Below are positions 6,952 through 14,092 of a stretch of DNA of 42,017 nt, piece after piece; positions within the stretch are counted from its first letter, which is position 1; each line of letters opens with the position of its first letter. Source of the DNA: Streptomyces sp. (GTDB taxonomy: Bacteria > Actinomycetota > Actinomycetes > Streptomycetales > Streptomycetaceae); assembly GCF_031181555.1 (NCBI RefSeq), contig NZ_JAPSKQ010000044.1, positions 1 to 42,017 on the forward strand. The letters run 5' to 3'. The notes beneath the pieces were generated by a model, which was not told where the DNA came from, made no database searches, and saw only the letters and a list, made by a program, of their open reading frames with translations. A program made the translations under genes and the position numbers.

Positions 6952-8121
6952 TCAGGTGTCGAGGCCTCCGCGTTCGACGAGCTGGCGCACGATCACGTTC
7001 CGCTGGATCTCGTTGGTGCCCTCTCCGACGATCATCAAGGGGGCGTCGCGGAAGTAGCGTTCCACGTCGAACTCGGTCGAGTAGCCGTATCCGCCGTGGA
7101 CGCGGACGGCGTTCAGGGCGATCTGCATGGCCGTCTCGGAGGCGAAGAGCTTGGCCATGCCCGCCTCCATGTCGACCCGGCGCCCCGCGTCCGCCTCGCG
7201 TGCGGCGTACAGGGTCAACTGGCGCGCCGCGGTCAGTGACGTCGCCATGTCCGCGAGATGGTTGCCGACGGACTGATGCCGCCAGATCGGCTTGCCGAAC
7301 GAGTGGCGTTCACGGGCGTACCTCAGGGAGTCCTCGAGCGCCGCGCGACCGACGCCGAGCGCGCGGGCGGCGACCTGGAGCCGCCCCGTCTCCAGACCCT
7401 TCATCATCTGCGCGAAGCCCTTGCCCTCCTCGCCGCCGAGAACGGCGTCGGCGGGCGCCCGGTGGCCCTCGAAGGACAGCTCACAGCTCTCGACACCCTT
7501 GTACCCGAGTTTCGGCAGGTCACGGGAGACGTTGAGGCCGGGACCGTGCTCGACGAGGAGGATGGAGATGCCGCGGTGCGCGGGAGCGGCCTCGGGGTCG
7601 GTCTTGCACAGGAGCGCGATCAGCCGTGAGCGACGGGAGTTGGTGATCCACGTCTTGACGCCGTCGATCACGTAGCCCCCGCCGGGCTCCCTGCGGGCCA
7701 CGGTGCGCAGGGCCTGGAGGTCGGAGCCGCCGCCGGGTTCGGTCAGGGCCATGGTCGCCCTGATCTCCCCCGTGGCCATCTTCGGCAGGTAGCGCCGTTT
7801 CTGCTCGGGAGTGCCGAAGTGCAGCAGCAGTTTCGCGACGACCGTGTGGCCGCCCATCGCCCCGGCCAGGCTCATCCAGCCGCGGGCCAGTTCCTCGGTG
7901 ACCAGGACGTAGCAGGGCGTGGACACGGGGGCGCCGCCGTATTCCTCCGGAACGGCGAGTCCGAAGATGCCGAGGCGTTTCATCCGCTCGATCTGTGCCT
8001 CGGGGTAGGTGTCGGTGTGTTCCAGTGCGCGGACGACAGGTCTGACGTCCTTGTCGACGAAGTCGCGCACCGTGCGCACGACGAGTCGCTCGTCCTCGGG
8101 CAGAATGTCGAGCGTGCTCAT
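6952..8121 (-). CDS. Acyl-CoA dehydrogenase
   Basis: A 389-residue FAD enzyme of the homotetrameric acyl-CoA dehydrogenase family, of normal length. It contains the flavin-contacting ALTEPGGGSDL and WITNSR segments, the RHSFGKPIWRHQSV stretch, GGYGYSTEF, and the catalytic base Glu367 in VGEGTNEIQ. It oxidises an acyl-CoA to the 2,3-enoyl-CoA and passes electrons to ETF. GGAGGGG precedes the ATG. It lies 65 bp behind the CoA-transferase gene in a leftward operon controlled from the lysR intergenic region. With a class III CoA-transferase and a mesaconyl-CoA-hydratase-like enzyme nearby, a short branched or dicarboxylic acyl-CoA (methylsuccinyl-, glutaryl- or benzylsuccinyl-like) is a plausible substrate, by analogy only. 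Confidence 0.95.
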   Translation of the reverse strand: MSTLDILPEDERLVVRTVRDFVDKDVRPVVRALEHTDTYPEAQIERMKRLGIFGLAVPEEYGGAPVSTPCYVLVTEELARGWMSLAGAMGGHTVVAKLLLHFGTPEQKRRYLPKMATGEIRATMALTEPGGGSDLQALRTVARREPGGGYVIDGVKTWITNSRRSRLIALLCKTDPEAAPAHRGISILLVEHGPGLNVSRDLPKLGYKGVESCELSFEGHRAPADAVLGGEEGKGFAQMMKGLETGRLQVAARALGVGRAALEDSLRYARERHSFGKPIWRHQSVGNHLADMATSLTAARQLTLYAAREADAGRRVDMEAGMAKLFASETAMQIALNAVRVHGGYGYSTEFDVERYFRDAPLMIVGEGTNEIQRNVIVRQLVERGGLDT

Positions 8122-8186
8122 GCGGTGCCCCTCCTTCTCCTGTGGAACGACGCGTCCGGCCCGGCCGGAGACAGTGACGGGACCGG

Positions 8187-9419
8187 TCAGACGACACCGT
8201 CGTCCCGCAGGGCCGCAATCTCGGCGTCGCCGTACCCCAGTTCGCCCAGGATCGGGCCGGTGTGCTCGCCCAGGGCGGGCACGGCGCCCATGCGCGGGCC
8301 GACGCCGGAGAGGTCGGCCGGGGGCCTCAGCGCGCGCACCGACTCGCCGCCGGGCAGCGGCAGATGTCTCCAGCGGTCCCTCGCGGCGAGCACCGGGTGG
8401 TCCAGGAACTGCCGTACGTCATTGACCGGGGCGTTGGCGATGCCCGCGTCGTCGAGCAGTGCCGCGGCCCGGGCACTGTCCAGGATGCGGAACCGCTCGG
8501 CCACGATCGCATCCAGGGCGTCCCGGTGCGCCACGCGGGCGGATCCCGTGGCGAACCGGGGGTCCCCCGCCAGCCCGGGACGCTCGAGGAACGTCTCGCA
8601 CAGGGCGGCCCATTCGCGCTCGTTCTGCACCGAGAGGAGGACGTCCCTGCCGTCCCGGGCGGTGTAGGCGCCGTACGGGGCGATGGTGGCATGCCGCGTG
8701 CCCACCCTCGGCGGCTGGCTCCCGCCGTAGGCGGTGTAATACGCGGGCTGGTGCATCCACTCCGCCAACGCCTCGAACAGCGAGACCTCGACGGCTCGGG
8801 CGACGCCGGTGGTGGCGCGGGTGAACAGAGCGGTGAGGATGCCGGAGTAGGCGTACATGCCGGCGGCGATGTCGGCGACGGAGATGCCGACCCGGGCGGG
8901 TTCGCCGGCGCTGCCGGTCAGGGAGACCAGACCCGTCTGGCATTGCACGAGCAGGTCGTACGCCTTGCGGTCCGCCCAGGGACCGGTGGAGCCGTAGCCG
9001 GAGACGGAGCACGCGATCAGGGAGGGGAACCTTTGTGCGAGGAGATCGGCGCCCAGGCCCAGACGTCCGGCGGCGCCCGGGGCCAGGTTCTGCACGAAGA
9101 CGTCGGCGCGGGCGAGGAGCCGGTCGACGACCTCCCGGCCACGGCCGGACTTCAGGTCGAGCGCGATCGACTCCTTCGACCGGTTGAGCCACACGAAGTA
9201 GCTGGACTCGCCGTACACCGTGGTGTCGTACCGCCGGGCGAAGTCGCCGCCCGGGCGCTCGACCTTGATGACGCGGGCGCCGAGGTCGGCCAGCTGACGC
9301 GTGGCGAACGGTGCCGCTACGGCCTGTTCGAGGCTGACGACGGTGATGCCGGACAAGGGCGGTGCGGGGTCGGACGCACCATCCTCGGCGTCCGGTGCTA
9401 CGGGGTCGGTCGCAGGCAT
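8187..9419 (-). CDS. Class III CoA-transferase (CaiB/BaiF family)
   Basis: A 410-residue family III CoA-transferase: N-terminal GITVVSLEQAVAAPFATRQLADLGARVIKVE, the VWLNRSKESIALDLKS block, and GYGSTGPWADRKAYDLLVQ with Asp155 at the position of the catalytic aspartate of formyl-CoA transferase. It moves CoA between carboxylic acids, activating a free acid without ATP. The start at 9419 is chosen because GGAGG lies 8 bp upstream; the frame stays open to 9470 but without a ribosome site. The first 20 residues are Asp/Ala/Pro-rich and probably disordered. It is the first gene of the leftward pair with the acyl-CoA dehydrogenase and is divergent from lysR, so LysR control is likely. Donor and acceptor are unknown. 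Confidence 0.93.
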   Translation of the reverse strand: MPATDPVAPDAEDGASDPAPPLSGITVVSLEQAVAAPFATRQLADLGARVIKVERPGGDFARRYDTTVYGESSYFVWLNRSKESIALDLKSGRGREVVDRLLARADVFVQNLAPGAAGRLGLGADLLAQRFPSLIACSVSGYGSTGPWADRKAYDLLVQCQTGLVSLTGSAGEPARVGISVADIAAGMYAYSGILTALFTRATTGVARAVEVSLFEALAEWMHQPAYYTAYGGSQPPRVGTRHATIAPYGAYTARDGRDVLLSVQNEREWAALCETFLERPGLAGDPRFATGSARVAHRDALDAIVAERFRILDSARAAALLDDAGIANAPVNDVRQFLDHPVLAARDRWRHLPLPGGESVRALRPPADLSGVGPRMGAVPALGEHTGPILGELGYGDAEIAALRDDGVV

Positions 9420-9493
9420 GCGACGGCCTCCTTCACAGGGCTGGCTGCCCGTGGGTCCGGCTGTCATCATCGACGCTCATGACCGCTCACGGG

Positions 9494-9519
9494 AAATAGC
9501 GAATCCTGATGGGGGCATA
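9494..9519. promoter_or_regulatory. Putative LysR-regulator site in the CoA-transferase/lysR intergenic region
   Basis: The sequence AATAGCGAATC-CTGATGGG followed by GGCAT (9495-9518) recurs, in the opposite orientation and with about 21 of 26 positions kept, at 10530-10555 beyond the other end of lysR. Each copy is close to an outward-facing gene start. LysR-type regulators usually bind such a divergent intergenic region and control the neighbouring operon. Confidence 0.5.
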
Positions 9520-9545
9520 CCCGAAGCGGATGGCGAAGGGGCGGG

Positions 9546-10502
9546 ATGGACATCAAACAGCTCAGGGCCCTCGTCACCGTGGCCGAGGTCGGCAGCGTCA
9601 CGCGGGCCGCCGCGCTCCTGCACCTGGTGCAGCCCGCGGTCACCCGGCAGATCCGCGCCCTGGAGCACGAGCTCGGGGTCCCGCTGTTCGAGCGGACCCG
9701 GCAGGGCATGCGCCCCACCGAGGCCGGCACGATCATGGTGGACAGGGCGCGCCGGGCCCTGGGCGAACTGGAACGGGCACGCGCCGAGGTGCAGCCGGTG
9801 CCCGGTGCGGTGACGGGCATCGTCACCGTCGGGCTCCTGGACAGCACGAGCGACCTGCTGGCGGAGCCGCTCGCGTCGGGCGTCGCCCGCGATCACCCCG
9901 GGGTGGAACTCCGCCTCGTCACCGCGTACTCGGGCCATCTGCAGCAGTGGCTCGACGACGGCGAACTCGATCTGTCACTGCTCTACGACCTCGACAGCAC
10001 GCCGTCCCTGAACGCCCGTCCCCTGCTGCGGGAGCGCCTGTGGGCGGTGGCCCCGCCCACGGAACAGCTGTCCGCGGGCACTCCCGTGCCCCTCACCGAG
10101 GTCGCCCGGCATCCACTGGTCCTGCCGACTCCCGGGCACGGGCTGCGGTCGCTCATCGACGGGGCGGCGGCGCGGGCCGGGGTCTCCCTGACGGTCGCCG
10201 TCCAGAGCAACGCGATGCGGGTGCAGAAGCGGCTCGTCCTGGCCGGGCACGGCTGGACCGTCCTGCCCGGTGTCGGGATCTCCGAGGACGTCGCCGCGGG
10301 CGTCGTGAGCGCGGCGCCGCTGTGCGAGCCCGCCGTGTGGCGCCGCATCGTCCTCGCGGCGCCCAGGTCCAGGCGCGAGACACCCGCCGTGAAGGCCGTC
10401 GCCCGGGCGTTGGCGGACGTGGTCGACTCGGCCGTGCGGCAGGGACGCTGGCCCTCGGCGCGGGTTCGGCAGGACGGCGTCCCGCAGCCCGGCCACGAGT
10501 AG
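9546..10502 (+). CDS. LysR-family transcriptional regulator
   Basis: A 318-residue LysR-type regulator of normal size. The winged helix-turn-helix is at residues 1-60 (MDIKQLRALVTVAEVGSVTR..., then QPAVTRQIRALEHELGVPLFERTRQG). A linker helix is followed by a periplasmic-binding-protein-like effector domain from about residue 90 (GIVTVGLLDSTSDLLAEPLA). It probably senses a small acid or CoA thioester and activates the flanking genes. It is divergent from the CoA-transferase/acyl-CoA dehydrogenase pair and lies upstream of the hydratase-like gene. A pair of matching sites brackets it, so it may control both sides. GAAGGGG precedes the ATG at a short distance. Confidence 0.94.
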   Translation: MDIKQLRALVTVAEVGSVTRAAALLHLVQPAVTRQIRALEHELGVPLFERTRQGMRPTEAGTIMVDRARRALGELERARAEVQPVPGAVTGIVTVGLLDSTSDLLAEPLASGVARDHPGVELRLVTAYSGHLQQWLDDGELDLSLLYDLDSTPSLNARPLLRERLWAVAPPTEQLSAGTPVPLTEVARHPLVLPTPGHGLRSLIDGAAARAGVSLTVAVQSNAMRVQKRLVLAGHGWTVLPGVGISEDVAAGVVSAAPLCEPAVWRRIVLAAPRSRRETPAVKAVARALADVVDSAVRQGRWPSARVRQDGVPQPGHE

Positions 10503-10529
10503 GCGGCGGAGTGCGGCATGCGGTCCCGG

Positions 10530-10555
10530 CATGCGCCCATCACCGATTCCTATTG
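10530..10555. promoter_or_regulatory. Second copy of the putative LysR site, upstream of the hydratase gene
   Basis: The reverse complement reads CAATAGGAATCGGTGATGGG followed by CGCATG and aligns with 9494-9519 (shared AATAG, GAATC, TGATGGG and GCAT). It lies about 100 bp upstream of the hydratase-like start at 10653. The mirrored copies either side of lysR support one regulon. Confidence 0.5.
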
Positions 10556-10652
10556 GTCACCCCGTTCCCGGGCCTCTCATGATGGGGTGTGCTCCGGCCG
10601 GCCGACGCCTCACCTCACCGGCGGCGTGCGCGTACACAGGGAGAGACCGGTC

Positions 10653-11525
10653 ATGCGATCAGCCCCCGTTCCCCTCGTCTCCTATGTGGAGTCGTGGCGT
10701 CCCTCGCCCGTCACGGACGTCGATCCGCTGCCGCCGGGGCCCGCCGTGGCCCTGTCCGCGATGCTCGACCTGCCGGAGTCGGCAGCCGGCGCAGGAGACC
10801 CGCTGCCGCCCCTGTGGCACTGGCTGTACTTCCTCCACTGGCCGGCACAGCACGAGCTCGGGCCCGACGGGCACGTACGCGACGGCGGGTTCCTGCCTCC
10901 GATTCCCGACCGTCGGAGGATGTTCGCCGGAGGACGCCTCCGGGTGACCGCGCCCCTGCGTCTGGGCGTCCCGGCCGAACGCGTCAGCAGCCTGAGCGCG
11001 GTCGTGCCGCGGCAGGGCCGCACGGGCCCGCTCCTGTTCGTCACGACGCGGCACGAGTTCCGCCAGTCGGGCACGGTGTGCCTCGTCGAGGAGCAGGACA
11101 TCGTCTACCGCTCCGGACTGCCCTCCGGCCACACATCCGCACCGCCCAGGGGCACGTCGGCCCTCCCGGAGGCAGGGGCCCCCTGGAGTTTGCGTGTGCA
11201 GCCGGACGAACAGCTGCTGTTCCGGTTCAGCGCACTCACGGCCAATACTCACCGCATCCATTACGACGCCCCGTACTGCCGCGACGTGGAAGGCTATCCG
11301 GGCCTCGTCGTACACGGTCCGCTCCTCGTCCTGCTGATGCTGGAACTGGTCCGCAGGAACGCGCCCGGGCGTCGGCTGCACTCCCTCTCCTACCGGTTCC
11401 GGCAGCCGGTCTTCGCGGGCGAAGAGATCATGGCCTTCGGCGCGGTCGCCGACGGTGCGGCCGGGTTGCGGATCGCGACCCGCGCGGAAGCACAGCACGC
11501 GACGGCGGACGCCGCCCTCGGCTGA
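10653..11525 (+). CDS. MaoC/HTD2-like acyl-CoA hydratase (mesaconyl-C4-CoA hydratase type)
   Basis: A 290-residue double-hotdog protein. The N-terminal half has LYFLHWPAQHELGPDGH and GFLPPIPDRRRMFAGGRL, and the C-terminal half has FSALTANTHRIHYDAPYCRDVEGYPGLVVHGPL with His203, Asp205 and His221 as likely active-site residues. This architecture is typical of fungal HTD2, of bacterial mesaconyl-C4-CoA (3-methylfumaryl-CoA) hydratase and of itaconyl-CoA hydratase. It would hydrate an unsaturated dicarboxylyl- or branched enoyl-CoA, which fits the nearby acyl-CoA dehydrogenase and CoA-transferase. The start at 10653 follows GGGAGAGA. The partner CitE-type lyase of the known itaconate and citramalate routes is absent from the window, so the pathway remains open. 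Confidence 0.85.
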   Translation: MRSAPVPLVSYVESWRPSPVTDVDPLPPGPAVALSAMLDLPESAAGAGDPLPPLWHWLYFLHWPAQHELGPDGHVRDGGFLPPIPDRRRMFAGGRLRVTAPLRLGVPAERVSSLSAVVPRQGRTGPLLFVTTRHEFRQSGTVCLVEEQDIVYRSGLPSGHTSAPPRGTSALPEAGAPWSLRVQPDEQLLFRFSALTANTHRIHYDAPYCRDVEGYPGLVVHGPLLVLLMLELVRRNAPGRRLHSLSYRFRQPVFAGEEIMAFGAVADGAAGLRIATRAEAQHATADAALG

Positions 11526-11581
11526 CACCACACGTGCGCCGGAGCGTTTCCTTCGTCCGGCTTCCCACTCATGTGGTGTCA
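11523..11581. terminator. Bidirectional terminator spanning the two convergent stop codons
   Basis: TGACACCACA (11523-11532) pairs perfectly with TGTGGTGTCA (11572-11581), and inside it GCCGGA (11538-11543) pairs with TCCGGC (11556-11561). The outer stem includes the stop codon of the hydratase gene on one side and covers the last codons of lacI on the other. Confidence 0.65.
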
Positions 11582-12558
11582 CCGGCGACAACCTGGAGCA
11601 TCTGTCCGCCCCCGGTCCGTCGGCGCGGCATCCGGCGTCCCAGTGCGGCGGCGAGTTCCACCATGACATCGTTCACGAACGTCCCCATGTCGACCGCGAT
11701 CGTGGTGAGGCGCGGGGTCCACAGCTGACCCACATCCGTCGCGTCGACTCCGACGACCGTCAGGTCATCGGGAACCGTCCGCCGCAGCCTCGCCGCCGCG
11801 GCGAGGACGGCCAGCGCCACCTGGTCGTTGTAGGCGGCCACTCCCAGCGGGACGCCGGAGGGCAGCTCGCGCAGGACCTTCACGGCGGGCTCCAGATCCA
11901 CGGGGACCGGCACGGACAGCGGCGTCGCCAGGCCCCGGCGCTCGCACGCGGCCGCCACCCCGGCGTACCTGGCGGGGCCGTAGGGGTCCGGGCGCCGGTC
12001 GGAGACCGACGCGTAGACGATCTGACGGTCGCCCCGCTTCGTCAGCTCCGCGACCTGGAGCTCGGCGATCTCCTTCTGCGGTTCGTGCAGCCGGCCGCGC
12101 CGTGCGCCCGTGAGGTCCGGGACGGTGGGCACGCCCTGCGCGGCCAGACGACTGCGGGCGGCCCGGTCGAGGGAGCCGAAGTCGACCACGGCGAGGGGGC
12201 GCAGTCCCAGCAGCGCCGTGACGGTCCTCTCCGCGTCCGTGCCGGCGAACCGGAGCACGACGTTGGACCCCATGCCGGCGGCGTCGTCACCGAGGCGCTC
12301 GAGCGCGTTCTGCAGGTTCTGGCCGATGGTGGTCTCCGGCATCACGACGACGATCGTGTCGCTCCGCCCGGTGACGAGACCACGGCCGGCCGGGGACGGG
12401 CGGTAGTCCAGCGCCTCGGCGGCGGCACGCACCCGCGTCCGCGTCTCCTCGGGGAACCGCTCCTCCCGGCCGTTGAGGATGTGACTAACCGTGGCGCGCG
12501 ACACCCCGGCGCGCGTCGCCACGTCGGCGGCCGTCGCGGGGCGGGCGGGTCTCGTCAT
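11569..12558 (-). CDS. LacI-family repressor of the glycoside operon
   Basis: A 329-residue LacI/GalR regulator. The DNA-binding headpiece is at residues 8-55 (ATAADVATRAGVSRATVSHILNG, then YRPSPAGRGLVTGRSDTI) and is followed by a ribose-binding-protein-like effector domain with the dimer/ligand segments VPLGVAAYNDQVALAVLAAA and VVGVDATDVGQLWTPRLTTI. It is divergent from the permease/glycosidase operon, and two good palindromic operators lie between them, so it should repress that operon and itself until a sugar or glycoside binds. The effector is unknown; a monosaccharide or oligosaccharide released by the operon enzymes is the usual case. Confidence 0.95.
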   Translation of the reverse strand: MTRPARPATAADVATRAGVSRATVSHILNGREERFPEETRTRVRAAAEALDYRPSPAGRGLVTGRSDTIVVVMPETTIGQNLQNALERLGDDAAGMGSNVVLRFAGTDAERTVTALLGLRPLAVVDFGSLDRAARSRLAAQGVPTVPDLTGARRGRLHEPQKEIAELQVAELTKRGDRQIVYASVSDRRPDPYGPARYAGVAAACERRGLATPLSVPVPVDLEPAVKVLRELPSGVPLGVAAYNDQVALAVLAAAARLRRTVPDDLTVVGVDATDVGQLWTPRLTTIAVDMGTFVNDVMVELAAALGRRMPRRRTGGGQMLQVVAGDTT

Positions 12559-12637
12559 CCGTGTCGATGCCTTTCCGGGCTTGCGGACGGTCGTCCGCCG
12601 CGTCGAGTCAAGTGCTCCTGACCCTATCCCGCCTTCA

Positions 12638-12653
12638 GGTATCGCGTGATACC
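12638..12653. promoter_or_regulatory. LacI operator 1, GGTATC-GCGT-GATACC
   Basis: A perfect 16-bp palindrome with a central CG step, typical of LacI/GalR operators. It lies 80 bp from the lacI start and about 90 bp from the permease start. A second copy is centred exactly 30 bp away, about three helical turns, so two dimers could bind the same face of the DNA. Confidence 0.8.
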
Positions 12654-12667
12654 TCTATCCCATTCCA

Positions 12668-12683
12668 AGTATCACGTGATACC
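12668..12683. promoter_or_regulatory. LacI operator 2, AGTATC-ACGT-GATACC
   Basis: The inner 14 bp, GTATCACGTGATAC, form a perfect palindrome; the outermost pair is mismatched. It matches operator 1 in 14 of 16 positions. Confidence 0.8.
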
Positions 12684-12740
12684 AATGCGGCGCGCGTCCA
12701 CTCGCCATCCTCGGCGACGGGCCACGATCAAGGAGCCGCC

Positions 12741-14078
12741 ATGTCCGCAGTGCCTCCCGACCCATTTCCTCCGCCCGCGCCGACGGCGACGGAACCGGTA
12801 GCGACCCTGACCACCGTGTCCCCTGCCTCCAAGGCCGCCGAGGGTGACGACCGGCCCAAGGTCGGCGGCCGGTACATCCTGCTGCTGGTCCTCGCCCAGT
12901 TCGGTCTGTACGCGGCCATCGTCGCGCCCATGGGATATTCGCTGAGCGTCCGCGTCGACCAGCTGGCGCCCGACAACGAGGGAATCCTGGGCTTCGTCGT
13001 GGGCAGCGGGTCACTGGCCCTCGTCCTGTCGGGACCGGTTCTCGGAGTGCTGAGCGACCGGACGCGCTCCCGTCTCGGCCGACGTCGGCCGTGGCTGCCC
13101 GTCACCGTGGCCGTCGGCCTCCTGGGATTCGTCTGCGTCGCGCTCGCGCCGTCGGTTCCCGTCCTGGTCCTCGGCTGGGTGGTGGTGCAGCTCGGGTTCG
13201 GCAGCGCGCTCGCCCTGCTGAGCAGTTCGATGGCGGACTGCCTGCCCGAGTCCCAGCGCGGCAAGGTGGCGGGCCTCGCCGGTGTCGCGCAGATGGCAGC
13301 GTCGATCATCGGCGTGGCGATCGCGAGCATGCTGACGTCGTCGAACCTGCTGCTGTTCCTCGTGCCCGCCGGCCTCGGCGCCGTGGCGGTGCTCCTGTTC
13401 TTCCTGCTGATCACCGAGCGGGACAGCCGGGACCTGGCCTTCGACGACAGCGTGACGGCGAAGCTGATGCTTTCGAAGTACGTCTTCCCGGTACGCCGTT
13501 ACCCCGACTTCGCCTGGAACTGGCTGGGCAGGTTCCTCTTCATGTTCGGGCTCACGCTGGCGACGACGTTCACGACGTTCTTCTTCGCCGACAAGCTCGA
13601 CAAGTCCGTCACCGATATCGGCGGGCTCGTCGCGACGGTCGGCGCCGTCGGACTCGTCGCGACCATGGGAGGGGCCGGGGTCAGCGGTTTCCTGTCGGAC
13701 AAGCTGCGCAACCGCCGCGGTTTCGTGTTCGGCGCCGGAATCCTGTTCAGCCTCGGCGCGCTGACGATGGCGGTCGCGCCCGATCTCCCCGTGCTGCTGG
13801 TCGGCTCGTTCCTGACCAATCTCGGTCTGGGCGTCTTCTCCGCGGTCGACCAGGCACTGGTCCTGGACGTGCTGCCCGAGCGCGACACGGAGGCGGGGCG
13901 TTACAACGCGATCAACCAGTTCTCGACGACGGTCCCGCAAGCGGCGGCACCCTTCGCGGCCCCCCTGGTCCTGGCGCTCGGCGGAGGCGGCAACTACCCC
14001 CTGCTCTACATCGTCTCCGGCGCCTTCGCGCTCGTCGGCGGACTCATCATCCTGGCCCGGGTCAAGAGCGTCCGGTGA
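12741..14078 (+). CDS. MFS glycoside permease, GPH/sucrose-transporter-like
   Basis: A 445-residue integral membrane protein with 12 predicted membrane segments after a Pro/Ala-rich cytoplasmic N-terminus of about 50 residues. The loop after segment 2, LSDRTRSRLGRRRPWLP, is the DRTRSRxGRRRPW signature of glycoside-pentoside-hexuronide and sucrose symporters; a related loop (FLSDKLRNRRGF) follows in the second half. It probably takes up an oligosaccharide or glycoside with protons or sodium. AGGAG lies 7 bp before the ATG; the frame is open further upstream across the operators, but those codons have no ribosome site. It is the first gene of the operon and feeds substrate to the intracellular glycosidases that follow. 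Confidence 0.9.
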   Translation: MSAVPPDPFPPPAPTATEPVATLTTVSPASKAAEGDDRPKVGGRYILLLVLAQFGLYAAIVAPMGYSLSVRVDQLAPDNEGILGFVVGSGSLALVLSGPVLGVLSDRTRSRLGRRRPWLPVTVAVGLLGFVCVALAPSVPVLVLGWVVVQLGFGSALALLSSSMADCLPESQRGKVAGLAGVAQMAASIIGVAIASMLTSSNLLLFLVPAGLGAVAVLLFFLLITERDSRDLAFDDSVTAKLMLSKYVFPVRRYPDFAWNWLGRFLFMFGLTLATTFTTFFFADKLDKSVTDIGGLVATVGAVGLVATMGGAGVSGFLSDKLRNRRGFVFGAGILFSLGALTMAVAPDLPVLLVGSFLTNLGLGVFSAVDQALVLDVLPERDTEAGRYNAINQFSTTVPQAAAPFAAPLVLALGGGGNYPLLYIVSGAFALVGGLIILARVKSVR

Positions 14079-14092
14079 AAGGGAAAGCGACC

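Noticed and set aside
13091..14092. A long open frame that would extend the GH2 protein upstream by more than 330 residues
   Set aside because: It lies in another frame over the permease gene and is Arg/Pro/Gly-rich, as high-GC shadow frames are. The ATG at 14093 just after the permease stop gives a normal GH2 N-terminus.
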